Shown here piece by piece: positions 1 to 8,500 of a DNA stretch of 33,451 bases (its first letter is position 1; every line of letters starts with the position of its first letter). A program made the position numbers and the translations under genes. Origin of the DNA: Methanobrevibacter boviskoreani JH1 (GTDB taxonomy: Archaea; Methanobacteriota; Methanobacteria; Methanobacteriales; Methanobacteriaceae); assembly GCF_000320505.1 (NCBI RefSeq), contig NZ_BAGX02000011.1:1-33451 (forward strand), in the 5' to 3' direction. Under the pieces are notes generated by a model. That model had not been told where the DNA came from, ran no database searches, and worked only from the letters and a program-made list of their open reading frames with translations.

Positions 1-7
1 TATTATT

Positions 8-185
8 AAAAATAAGTGTAGTTTTATATTTTATCTGATAAAAGTTAGTGATTTTAAGTTTCTTTTTAATAAATCTCATTTTAAAGGTGTATTATTTAAA
101 ATAAGTGTAGTTTTGTATTTAATCTATAAAAATAAGTGGATTAAGTTTTAAAAAATTATGTCAATAGAATCTTTTAAAGGTATAA
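8..185. repeat. degenerate ~90-bp tandem direct repeat
   Basis: Two imperfect units of about 90 bp lie head to tail. Each begins with AAAATAAGTGTAGTTTT (near 9 and 99), followed by a T-rich stretch ending in ATCT, and each has TTTTAAAGGT near its end (about 80 and 173). A third shorter echo of the first motif (AAAAATAAGTGG) lies at about 128. No open frame of note crosses the repeat. It lies downstream of the minus-strand TIR-like gene. I see no regular spacing or conserved palindromic core that would make it a CRISPR. It is probably an old local duplication. Confidence 0.5.
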
Positions 186-287
186 GCAAATAATTTTTTT
201 ATAAACTAATAAAATAATATTTTGGAGAATCCTTAATAAAACATTATAAATTTTTTGATGAAATTATGATTTTAAATTAGATTTAAC

Positions 288-692
288 TTAAATATCATAG
301 TCTCCATTGACAGCACCGCGGATTGTATCTACAATACAATTTGCGTTCCATCCAACAAGGGCTGTAGCTACTTTTTCTAGATTTTCAGGAACTTCCTCAA
401 GTCCATAAGGTCTTACAAGTACTATTGGGATATTAAATAATTGTGCTGCTTTAACAATATCATCTATATTCTCCTTATCTTTTTCATAGATGCCTGAAAG
501 AATGATAATAACATCTATCTTGCTGAAAAAGCTTTCAGGCATATGGTGGTAGGATGCTGCAACAGATTCCTTCCATAGAAAATCGGTTTTTGAATATAAT
601 TTTTCTGTAAACTGGGCATAATCATTCTCATAACCTGATCCCCTGGTAATCAAGAGATTATATATTCTATCATCGTTATCTTCTTCAAACAT
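288..692 (-). CDS. TIR-like (MTH538 / ThsB-like) domain protein
   Basis: This is a 134-aa single-domain protein. The second half carries the hallmarks of the archaeal/bacterial TIR-like family that includes MTH538 and the Thoeris protein ThsB: a hydrophobic strand KIDVIIILSGIY, then an acidic helix, then NIPIVLVRPYG, and near the end VGWNANCIVDTIRG. The usual residues in this region (VIVLAGMY, PIIGVKPWG, EIVGWNT.SIVDAIR) align closely. The first strand is YNLLITRG, followed by a region with DFLWKESV, the usual position of the family's substrate loop. There is no signal peptide or membrane segment, so it should be cytosolic. An AGGTTAAT motif lies just upstream of the ATG. It stands alone: no ThsA-like NADase or SLOG partner lies within the window, and the neighbour is a divergent Mur ligase. 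Family membership is fairly secure, but the role (signalling, defence or other) is not known. Confidence 0.8.
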   Translation of the reverse strand: MFEEDNDDRIYNLLITRGSGYENDYAQFTEKLYSKTDFLWKESVAASYHHMPESFFSKIDVIIILSGIYEKDKENIDDIVKAAQLFNIPIVLVRPYGLEEVPENLEKVATALVGWNANCIVDTIRGAVNGDYDI

Positions 693-752
693 ATCATTAA
701 CCTACTAAAATTTTTTAAAGTAAACGAATCATTATCATAAACACTTTAATGG

Positions 753-761
753 TTTATATAA
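753..761 (-). promoter_or_regulatory. candidate TATA box for the TIR-like gene
   Basis: Read on the minus strand this is TTATATAAA, about 60 bases before the ATG at 692, which would leave a leader of about 35 bases. The 299-bp divergent region 693-991 also contains a near-perfect inverted repeat (TGATTTTTATTT at 778-789 against AAATAAAAAATCA at 808-820) and a second TATA-like site, TTTATAAAAT at 953-962, in front of the Mur ligase. In such AT-rich DNA all of these are weak predictions. Confidence 0.3.
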
Positions 762-991
762 TTATTAAAATAAATATTGATTTTTATTTTTAAACAATAT
801 AATCAATAAATAAAAAATCATATATAAAATTATATAAAGTTATGAATATAAAAATATATTCAAAAAATTGTTAAAAAATTAATTTATAATAATTGTGTAG
901 GAATGTTTATTTATTAAACATATTATATGATTTATTTAAATTAGTTTTTTAATTTATAAAATAAAGTATTTAGGAAAAGGGAAATTTTAAA

Positions 992-2278
992 ATGAGAGCA
1001 GCAGTAATTGGACTTGGAGTTGAAGGTAAAAAAGCTTCAAAATCACTATTAGATCATGGATGGTCTGTATATGCATCAGATTTAGAAACTGATATAGATC
1101 TTAAAGAGTTTAACATGCCTATAACTGATATTAATGTTAAAACTGATAACACTGAACAAATATCAATAATTGCAGATAATCTTATAGTTGATCTAGGTAC
1201 TAATAATATTAATGAAATTAATGATTCTGATGCTATTGTTTTAAGTCCTAGTATGTGGAATAGTAAGTTTGCAAATCAATTTAAATTGTCTGGTAAATTA
1301 TTGCAGGATGTTCTGGATAAACACAGAAAAATATTCACCATTGGTGTAACTGGAACCAATGGAAAAACTACCTCCGTCTATATGATTAAGGAGATTTTAG
1401 AGGCAAGTGGTAAAAAGGTTTTAGTTGGGGGAAATGCAGGTGGTGGATTTAATGGATATTATGATATCATTTTAGAAGCAGAAGAGGGGGATTATGATGT
1501 GATTCTTGTTGAAGTATGTGATATGACCTTGAGCTTCTGCCAATATTGTTTTAACTTTGATTTAATTGCACTTACTAATATGGGTAATGACCATATGGAT
1601 GTACATAAAAGTATGGATAACTATGCTGAGGAATTATGCACCATATTCAAGCATAAACATATAGTTATTAATGAGAATCAGGAATATGCCGATAAGTTTG
1701 AAAAGTCTGCAAGTCATGTTTCTAGATTTAAAGAGTCTGATTTAAACCTTAAGGTTATTGGTAAGTTTAATAAATTGAATGCTGGTCTAGCAACTGAGGT
1801 CGCACATCAGATGGGAATTCCCGATAGCATATCCAACAAGGTTTTAGAAAATTTTGAAGCTGTAGAGGGAAGACTTAAAGTTTATAAATTATTTGATTCA
1901 GAGATTTATGTTGGAAAGACGGATAATTCCGATGCTGTAAAATCCATATTTGATGAGAAATATTTCTATGCCGCATTTATCGGAACACCTAGACCTAATG
2001 AACAGCATCGTTTGGATATTTTAAACGAGGTTGTAAAGCATGATCCCAAGGTTATTGTATTATTCCCCGGTCTTGCAAATACCATAAACATGGCATTAGA
2101 TAGAATTAACCAATTGGAATATGATGGTGAGGTTTATACCGCACATAATCTTGATGAGCTAATTGAATATGTTGCTGAGTTTGCCCATGAGGACTATATA
2201 TTTATCGGGGGTAATGGCCAGGAGATAATTATAACAATTCAGGAAAGACTTGAAGAGCTATGTAAGGTCTGTAATTAG
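992..2278 (+). CDS. MurD-like Mur ligase, probable pseudomurein peptide ligase
   Basis: This 428-aa ATP-dependent ligase has the three-domain Mur layout. Residues 1-35 form a Rossmann start (AAVIGLGVEGKKASKSL) like that of MurC/MurD. The P-loop GVTGTNGKTT lies at 118-127, VEVCDMTLSF follows in the position of the MurD vExS motif, and ALTNMGNDHMDVH is the central-domain TNxxxDHxD motif. VEGRLKVY begins the C-terminal ligase domain. By family, it should form an amide bond with ATP through an acyl-phosphate. In Methanobacteriales, Mur homologues are assigned to building the cross-linking peptide of pseudomurein in the cytoplasm. Its exact substrate and amino acid cannot be told from the sequence. 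A purine-rich stretch AGGAAAAGGGAAA precedes the ATG. A second Mur ligase follows after 418 bp in the same direction, which supports a wall role. Confidence 0.85.
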   Translation: MRAAVIGLGVEGKKASKSLLDHGWSVYASDLETDIDLKEFNMPITDINVKTDNTEQISIIADNLIVDLGTNNINEINDSDAIVLSPSMWNSKFANQFKLSGKLLQDVLDKHRKIFTIGVTGTNGKTTSVYMIKEILEASGKKVLVGGNAGGGFNGYYDIILEAEEGDYDVILVEVCDMTLSFCQYCFNFDLIALTNMGNDHMDVHKSMDNYAEELCTIFKHKHIVINENQEYADKFEKSASHVSRFKESDLNLKVIGKFNKLNAGLATEVAHQMGIPDSISNKVLENFEAVEGRLKVYKLFDSEIYVGKTDNSDAVKSIFDEKYFYAAFIGTPRPNEQHRLDILNEVVKHDPKVIVLFPGLANTINMALDRINQLEYDGEVYTAHNLDELIEYVAEFAHEDYIFIGGNGQEIIITIQERLEELCKVCN

Positions 2279-2696
2279 TGACATTTTAAATATTAATTGA
2301 TTTAATTAAATGAATTATTTAGCATGTAATTGGTGATTTTTTAAAGATTACTTATATTTAAATTAATAAAATATTAAATAATAAAAGTTTAATTTAATTT
2401 TTAAACTATCATTGCCCTTAAATGGATAGAAATAATAAAAAATTAAATTTATAATTTAATATTATTCATATTTATCGAATTGTTACTATAATCACCTTAA
2501 AATCGGTCATGATTTCTAATCATGACATATTTCAATAGGTATCAATTAAGGAAAATCAAATTTATAATAATATCACATATTTTTTTTTTAAATATGTATT
2601 AAAATGTATGAGGATCAATTGATAATCCATATTTTTTTAAATATATATCAAAGATTGATTATCATATATGTTAAAAAATATTAAGGTTGTAGTTTA
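2279..2696. promoter_or_regulatory. 418-bp spacer between two Mur ligases with palindromes
   Basis: No gene is visible. The spacer is AT-rich with several symmetric elements. At 2506-2526 there is a perfect 9-bp inverted repeat (GTCATGATT and AATCATGAC around TCT), at about 2575-2597 ACATATTT and AAATATGT flank a T run, and at 2614-2623 there is the palindrome ATCAATTGAT inside a GGAT...ATCC context. The first looks like a regulator-binding site or a hairpin, because it is the least AT-rich stretch here. Together they suggest that the second ligase has its own regulated promoter and is not simply co-transcribed with the first. Confidence 0.45.
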
Positions 2697-4277
2697 ATGG
2701 AAAGTGAAGAGTTTTTTAAAAGTTTAGAAAATGGTGTAGTGGTTCTAGGGGGCTGCGGTACAGTTGGAAGTTTAATTGCAAGAATCTTGGCATGTCATGA
2801 TTATGATGTAACAATTATTGACAGTGCCCCTGAGTCTTATCTTAGCCCAATATTTAAAAAAGAAGGAATTCATCTTAGATTAGGTGAAGAATTAGATGAT
2901 GATTCATTTAAAGGTAAATCCGCTATATTTGTAGCGCCAAGTCTTTTAAAGAATGATTATTTCACCACAAAATTAAACAACTTTAATAAATCCAAATTGC
3001 CAGTTTATTCCATTGATGAAATTCTTGAATTCTTCGCACCAGATAAACCTGTAATAGCTGTTACCGGTACCAATGGTAAAAGTACTACAACCCATGCCTT
3101 AAAACATATTTTCCAGGTAAACGGGTATAAGGTACCTTCACATGGTCTTCGTATACAGGGTAATAGTGAATTTATTCCGGCGTTACAATCCCGTTTGGAT
3201 GGGGATATAAGTGTTTTGGAAATCGGAACCTTTGGAAGAAAAGGTGAGATCAAACGTTCCGCAACTAATTCCCATGTAAATACTGCAATTATAACTAACA
3301 TCACCCATGACCATTTAAACAATGGTACTTTTGAAGACTATATAAACTGTAAAAAGGAAATGATTGAGGTTGCAGATAATTTGATATTGGATGGTGATGA
3401 TCCTATATTGGTTGATTTACAGTCACGGTTTACAGATAAAAAATTCTATTTCTTCGGAATTAAAGATGATGAAAACCCATTATTTGACGGCAAATATTAT
3501 AGGGACTGTCCTAAATGTGGTAAAAAATTAAAGTATGATGTTAATTATCTTAGAAGTTTAGGGGAATTCGATTGCTCATGCGGATTTAAAAATCCTGAAT
3601 TGGATGTATATGCTACCAATATCAGAATTATTAAGGAGGGCAATACCACTAAGACCAAATATACAATACATTTTGCCGATGAAGCAAGGGATATAACATT
3701 GCCTCATAGCGGTATTCATAATGTTTATAATTCACTTGCAGCGGCATGTGCAGCTTGGGTTCAAGGTCTGGATATTAACGGTATAGTTAAAGCTATTGAA
3801 TCATTTAAGGGAGTACCTGGTAGATTGGAATATATTAATGATGATCCTACCATAATAATTGACTTTGCCCATAATCCTGCAGGTGTTGAAACTATTATAA
3901 AGACTGTCTTGAAACTTAAAACGGAATCTAATAATATAATTGTGATTAATACAATCTCATCTGAAAGTGGCCGTCAGGGTGATGAGGCAATCGCAAAACT
4001 TTTATCTGATGTGGATACTGTAATACCGGTTTCTACTCCATCTAGTAAGATGGCTAGATACATTGATACCAATGTATTACAAATAAAAACACGGACTAAA
4101 TTTAATAAAACCGGTACCATTGGTTCCTCTCCAGAACAGGTAGAAGAGGGTTTAAGGTTAGGTTTAAAAATTGCTGAATCCGATGACATTATCTTGTTAA
4201 TTGGTGAGGCAGGTGTTAAATATGCAAAACCTGCTTTAAACAAGATTTTATTTGAGAATGTTAAGGGGAGTAATTAG
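2697..4277 (+). CDS. Mur ligase with central zinc ribbon, probable pseudomurein peptide ligase
   Basis: This is a 526-aa Mur-family ligase. The N-terminal Rossmann-like part (VVVLGGCGTVGSLIARIL, residues 14-31) resembles MurC/MurD. The P-loop AVTGTNGKSTT lies at about 121-131, EIGTFGRKGEI and NITHDHLNNGTFEDY follow as central-domain motifs, then HNVYNSLAAACA, and GRLEY begins the ligase domain with DFAHNPAGVE. Inserted in the central domain is a four-cysteine knuckle, C271PKC274 and C293SC295, of the kind known in MurT, which suggests bound zinc. By family it ligates an amino acid or peptide to a nucleotide- or lipid-linked wall precursor at the expense of ATP. The substrate is unknown. The start ATG has AAGGTTG upstream. 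Its last 45 bases are duplicated immediately downstream (see 4233-4328). Confidence 0.85.
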   Translation: MESEEFFKSLENGVVVLGGCGTVGSLIARILACHDYDVTIIDSAPESYLSPIFKKEGIHLRLGEELDDDSFKGKSAIFVAPSLLKNDYFTTKLNNFNKSKLPVYSIDEILEFFAPDKPVIAVTGTNGKSTTTHALKHIFQVNGYKVPSHGLRIQGNSEFIPALQSRLDGDISVLEIGTFGRKGEIKRSATNSHVNTAIITNITHDHLNNGTFEDYINCKKEMIEVADNLILDGDDPILVDLQSRFTDKKFYFFGIKDDENPLFDGKYYRDCPKCGKKLKYDVNYLRSLGEFDCSCGFKNPELDVYATNIRIIKEGNTTKTKYTIHFADEARDITLPHSGIHNVYNSLAAACAAWVQGLDINGIVKAIESFKGVPGRLEYINDDPTIIIDFAHNPAGVETIIKTVLKLKTESNNIIVINTISSESGRQGDEAIAKLLSDVDTVIPVSTPSSKMARYIDTNVLQIKTRTKFNKTGTIGSSPEQVEEGLRLGLKIAESDDIILLIGEAGVKYAKPALNKILFENVKGSN

Positions 4278-4328
4278 ATGGATGCTTTAGACAGGATTTT
4301 ATTTGAGAATGTTAAGGGAAATTATTAG
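4233..4328 (+). repeat. 51-bp-period tandem duplication at the Mur ligase 3' end
   Basis: Bases 4233-4277, the last 14 codons and stop of the zinc-ribbon Mur ligase, recur at 4284-4328 with 5 differences in 45, four of them A/G changes. The second copy sits in an open frame of 16 codons that starts at the ATG directly after the ligase stop (4278) and ends with its own TAG at 4326. It would encode MDALDRILFENVKGNY, against the ligase C-terminus ALNKILFENVKGSN. There is no good ribosome-binding motif of its own. It is most likely a duplication scar, although coupled translation from the ligase stop is possible. Confidence 0.85.
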
Positions 4329-4374
4329 ATCTTGTTTATTTTTATAATTTTTTTTATTAATATGGGTTGATTAT

Positions 4375-5073
4375 ATGGTCAGTGCAGTTGTTACCGGTGC
4401 AGGTTTAAATTCAAGAATGCGTAGTGATTTAAGGAGTTTAGATTTACCAATTAAAAATAAATTAACACTTCCACTAACTAAAGTCAATAATACTCAAAAA
4501 ACTATTCTTGAGTTAACATTAGACAATGTATTAAACTCAGGAGTAGGTGAATGTATTTTAGTACTTGGTCATTATAAAGATGAAATAATTAACTCTTTAA
4601 GTGAGGAGTATCTATCAAAGATAAAAATTGTTGAAAATAAACCTCACGATGTAGGTCTCTCAACATCATTATACAATGGTTTGTCACATCTTAAGGGGAA
4701 ATTTGCATTATGTGTATCAGGTGACCAGCCTACAATATCATCAACAACATATAAGAACATGATTAATGTTTTCTTTAATTGGGAGGATTGCGAAAAATCT
4801 ATTTCCTTCTTACGCCGTAGAGAATGTGGTCCGTTAGACAATGCCATTGGATTAGGAATGCCATTTGTAGCTTCAAAAAATCTTTTAATACCTTATCTTG
4901 AAAATACTGACTCAAATTTAAATCCTATTTTAAGGGAAATATTTGATAGGCAAATTAAGTTTTATGGGGTTAAAGAGCAATTTGACTTAGAACTTGTAAA
5001 CATTAATCATTATACTGACTATCAATTTGTAAAAGAGAATTTGGATATAAAAAATTATTATTATTATTATTAA
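4375..5073 (+). CDS. MobA-like nucleotidyltransferase
   Basis: This 232-aa protein has the MobA/MocA-type nucleotidyltransferase fold. VVTGAGLNSRM (residues 5-15) corresponds to the nucleotide-binding LAAGxGxRM loop and is followed by PIKNKLTLPL in the place of the conserved Pro-Lys. ECILVLGHY comes next, NGLSHLKGKFALCVSGDQPT (to about residue 120) carries the GDxP motif that binds metal and sugar phosphate, and CGPLDNAIGLGMPFV follows. Such enzymes join a nucleotide to a phosphorylated sugar or cofactor. GGTTGAT lies three bases before the ATG. It follows two Mur ligases on the same strand, so a role in activating a wall or surface sugar precursor is a reasonable inference; a molybdopterin role is possible but no cofactor gene is nearby. 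The protein ends in five tyrosines encoded by a TAT/ATT trinucleotide run. Confidence 0.75.
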   Translation: MVSAVVTGAGLNSRMRSDLRSLDLPIKNKLTLPLTKVNNTQKTILELTLDNVLNSGVGECILVLGHYKDEIINSLSEEYLSKIKIVENKPHDVGLSTSLYNGLSHLKGKFALCVSGDQPTISSTTYKNMINVFFNWEDCEKSISFLRRRECGPLDNAIGLGMPFVASKNLLIPYLENTDSNLNPILREIFDRQIKFYGVKEQFDLELVNINHYTDYQFVKENLDIKNYYYYY

Positions 5074-5075
5074 GT
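5051..5075 (+). repeat. ATT trinucleotide microsatellite at gene end
   Basis: A run of about seven ATT/TAT units covers the last codons of the nucleotidyltransferase, giving YYYYY and then the TAA stop. Changes in unit number would only lengthen or shorten the tyrosine tail, because the unit is three bases. Confidence 0.8.
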
Positions 5076-5575
5076 TTATTTTTCTAATTTTATTAATTTT
5101 CAAAATTCTATAAAACATTGATTCTTTTTTGTATAATATTTAGTTTCAATTTTCCTTCTATTTTATTTGATCGTGATATTAAATTTAATCTTTTTTGTAT
5201 AATTGAGATATTTAATTCTAACATTAATATTAATTTGTTTATTTAAGTTTTATTGTAATATATTTTTTATCTAATTGCCCTTAATTTTTTCAAAGATAAT
5301 ATCTTTTATTTTTTAAATGACTTATTTAAATATGTTTGTTTTTATTTAATTTTATTCTTATTAATTTTTTTAAAACTTTAAACATTTATATTTATTTTTA
5401 TCTGTTAAAAACCAGTAGATTTCTGTTTTATTTTTTCTTATTTTTTTCATTCTTCCTATTTATTCTAGCAAATTGTATAAAAATTGAAAATGTTTAAATA
5501 ATTATTTTTTATTAACTTTTAATTGATGATTATTTTTCAATTAATCATTTTTAAAATATAAGGGGAGGTGAAAAT
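5074..5575 (+). promoter_or_regulatory. 502-bp upstream region of adhesin-like gene with candidate TATA box
   Basis: No gene is seen. The plus strand is strongly T-rich, giving several U tracts after the nucleotidyltransferase that could end its transcript. TCTTTTTTGTATAAT occurs twice (5123-5137 and 5189-5203). The best TATA candidate is TTTAAATA at 5493-5500, about 75 bases before the start, which would give a leader near 50 bases. A strong ribosome-binding site, GGAGGTGAA, lies at 5564-5572. Confidence 0.4.
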
Positions 5576-8500
5576 GTGAAAAGAAGATTGTATATCATAT
5601 TGCTTATAATATTGTTGATTTTTGTATGTATTGGTTCTGTTTCGGCTAGTGATTTCTCATCAACCAACTCATCAAATCTATTGGCTTATAATTCAACAGA
5701 CAATGCTAATATTTTATCAGAGGATAACGAGTATGGTACTTTTACTGATTTAAATACGCTTATTAATTCAAGTAGTGAAGGTTCTACTATTAATCTTGAT
5801 AAGAACTACAAATATTCACCATCTACCGATGGGAATTATATAAATGGAACACATATTTATACCTCAATTACAATTAATGGTAACAATCATGTTATTGATG
5901 GTTCTAATATTGCAAGGGCATTCAATATCAGTTCCGGTAATGTGGCTTTCATTAATTGTGTTTTCACTAATTGTAATGGAATTTATGGTGGAGCTATTTA
6001 CTCAGATGATTCAATTGCCTCAGTTGATAATTGTGTTTTTACAAACAACAATGCCTCTGTTTGTGGTGGTGCTGTTTATTCAAATTCCATTGGGTCTATT
6101 ACCAATTCAAAGTTTGTAAATAATACCGCAAATAATTACGGCGGTTCTGTATATGTAGATAATGGTGATATAAGTTATTTGACCAATGATTCATTTGTTA
6201 ATTGTTCTGCATCTTTAGGTGGAGCTATTTATAATAACAATGGAAATGTTGGTTCAATTACTAACTGTACTTTTGATTCACTTAAATCATATGGTCCTGC
6301 TGCCGCAATTTATTGTAATGGTAATATCAGTTCATTAATTAATAGTTCCATAAGTAATTCCTCATCTAATAGTTATGGTATGATATCTTATTCTGGAAAC
6401 TTTGGTGATATTGCAGGATGTAATTTTACGAATATTAGATCTGGAAGTACTGGTGGTATACTTTATAATTCCAGACCGGGTATAATTGGTTCTATAAAGG
6501 ATTCTAACTTTAAAAATATTAGTTCACTTATGGGAGGAGCTGTTTATGGTCCATATACGAATATTAGTTCTATAGATAACTGTACTTTTGTTGATATCAA
6601 TTGTACTGCTCCAGGTAGTGCTATCTACAATTATAACTCTAAAATTGGTAGTATAACCAATACTGTATTTAATAATTGTAAAACTAATTCTGTTGGTGGT
6701 GCTATTTATACTGGTAATATCAGCGCAATTATTAATTCTACATTTAATGACACTAGATCTACTGCTCCAGGTGGAGCTATATATGCAAGTGATGAAATAG
6801 GTTCAATAATTAACACTACATTTACCAATATTAATGGGTCATCCTCCGGTGGTGCTATAAATGTTTATGGCAATATCAGTTTATTAGATAATGTTACTTT
6901 TAGTAATATTACTTTTAATTACGGTCCTGGTGGAGCTATTAATGCTGGAAATATTGGTCTTATAAATGATTGCAGTTTTGTTAATATTGATCCCTCATCT
7001 ACAGGTGGAGCAATTAGTGTAAATGGAAATATAACTTCTATAAACAATACAAAATTCATTAATACGTCCTCTGGTGGTCCTGGTGGAGCGATTTACTCAG
7101 GTCAAATTGGATCACTGTATAACTGTACATTTTTAAATACATTATCAAATAGTACTGGTGGGGCAGTATCTGTAAATTCAATTGATTCTGTAGTTGATTG
7201 TAGTTTTACTAATTTGTCATCCAAATATCCTGGTGGAGCAATATTTTCACAAAGTATAGGTTCTGTTTCAAATACTGCCTTTAACAATTTAGTTTCTTAT
7301 ATGGGGGCTGCAATATATTCCCGTATTATTGCTAATATAAGTGATTCAGTATTTAATAATGCTACTGCCTTAAATGCCCCTGGTGGAGCAATATTTGCAG
7401 ATAATATAAGTTCTATCTTAAATTGTATATTTAATAATTCATCCTCCACATATATGGGTGGTGCTATATATTCAGCCTATATTAATCTAATCAATAATAC
7501 TAGTTTTAGTAATAACTCTTGTCTTAATGGCAGTTATAAGTTAGGCGGTGCCATATGGTCATCAAATATCAGCACCATTTCAAACTGTAACTTTACAAAT
7601 AATACTGGTAGTTTAGGCGGTGCAATCTATACAAACTGTGCGAATATTACAAACTCCAATTTTGCTGATAATATGGCAGATAATGGTACTGTTTATGGAT
7701 TGAATATTAATGTGGATAACTGTAACTTTACAAATAATCATGCAAATGAATATGGAAGTGGTTTATACTTTGTCTATTCAAATAACACAGTCAGCAATTC
7801 AATATTCAGCAATAATCATGATCCATCTGATTCAACAATTTTCAATAACGCTAATTTAACATTAAATAAAAATACTATTGATAACGGTAAATTTATTTAT
7901 AATAATGGAACTATTAAAAGTCCCATTACTGTTAATGTAGCAAACTATACCTGTTTCCCTGGTACAAACCTTAAATTAATTACAATAATTAATGATGATA
8001 ATGGTAATCAAATTGTTGCAGGGGATTATAATTATACAGTAAATGGCGCTACTTTTGCGCCTGATGACATCTACTTTAATAAGTCTTACATTGCACCTAT
8101 GGAACTTGGTTCCTATCCAATTGATGTTGTATATGGAAATGGTACAGACATAACCTATAACTATGGTGTTATAGATGTTGTTTCATATAGTGTTGACAAT
8201 GTTAGCTATGGTGAGGACGTAAATGTTATTGTTCAAGTTCCAGAAAATGCTACCGGTACAGTCTCAGCAGAGATAAATGGTGAAGCTTATACTGGAAATA
8301 TTGAAAACGGTATATCCAATATTGTAATTAAAGGATTAAATGCTGGTAATTATACTGCTCATTTAATTTATAATTCTCCTGGATATAACCCTAAAAATGT
8401 TTATTTAAACTTTACCATATCAATGGTTAATTCCACCGTTGATGTTTCTGCAGATAATATTTCCTATGGTAAGGATGGAATTATAAATATTAAAGTTCCT

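Noticed and set aside
8-140. CRISPR-like repeats at the left edge
   Set aside because: Copies are uneven in length and spacing (about 90 and 30 bp), diverged, and have no palindromic core, no unique spacers of equal size and no cas genes nearby.
288-692. A complete Thoeris defence system
   Set aside because: Only a ThsB-like protein is present; no NADase/SLOG partner is seen on either side within the window.
778-820. Inverted repeat between the TIR-like gene and the first Mur ligase
   Set aside because: The arms are almost only A and T with a bulge, so chance similarity is likely; mentioned only within the promoter entry.
4278-4328. A genuine small gene after the Mur ligase
   Set aside because: It is explained by the tandem duplication of the ligase end and has no ribosome-binding motif of its own; kept as a finding only.
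5844-6119. 91-aa overlapping plus-strand frame inside the adhesin-like gene
   Set aside because: It is a shadow of the repetitive beta-helix coding sequence, without a ribosome-binding site and with a composition explained by the main frame.
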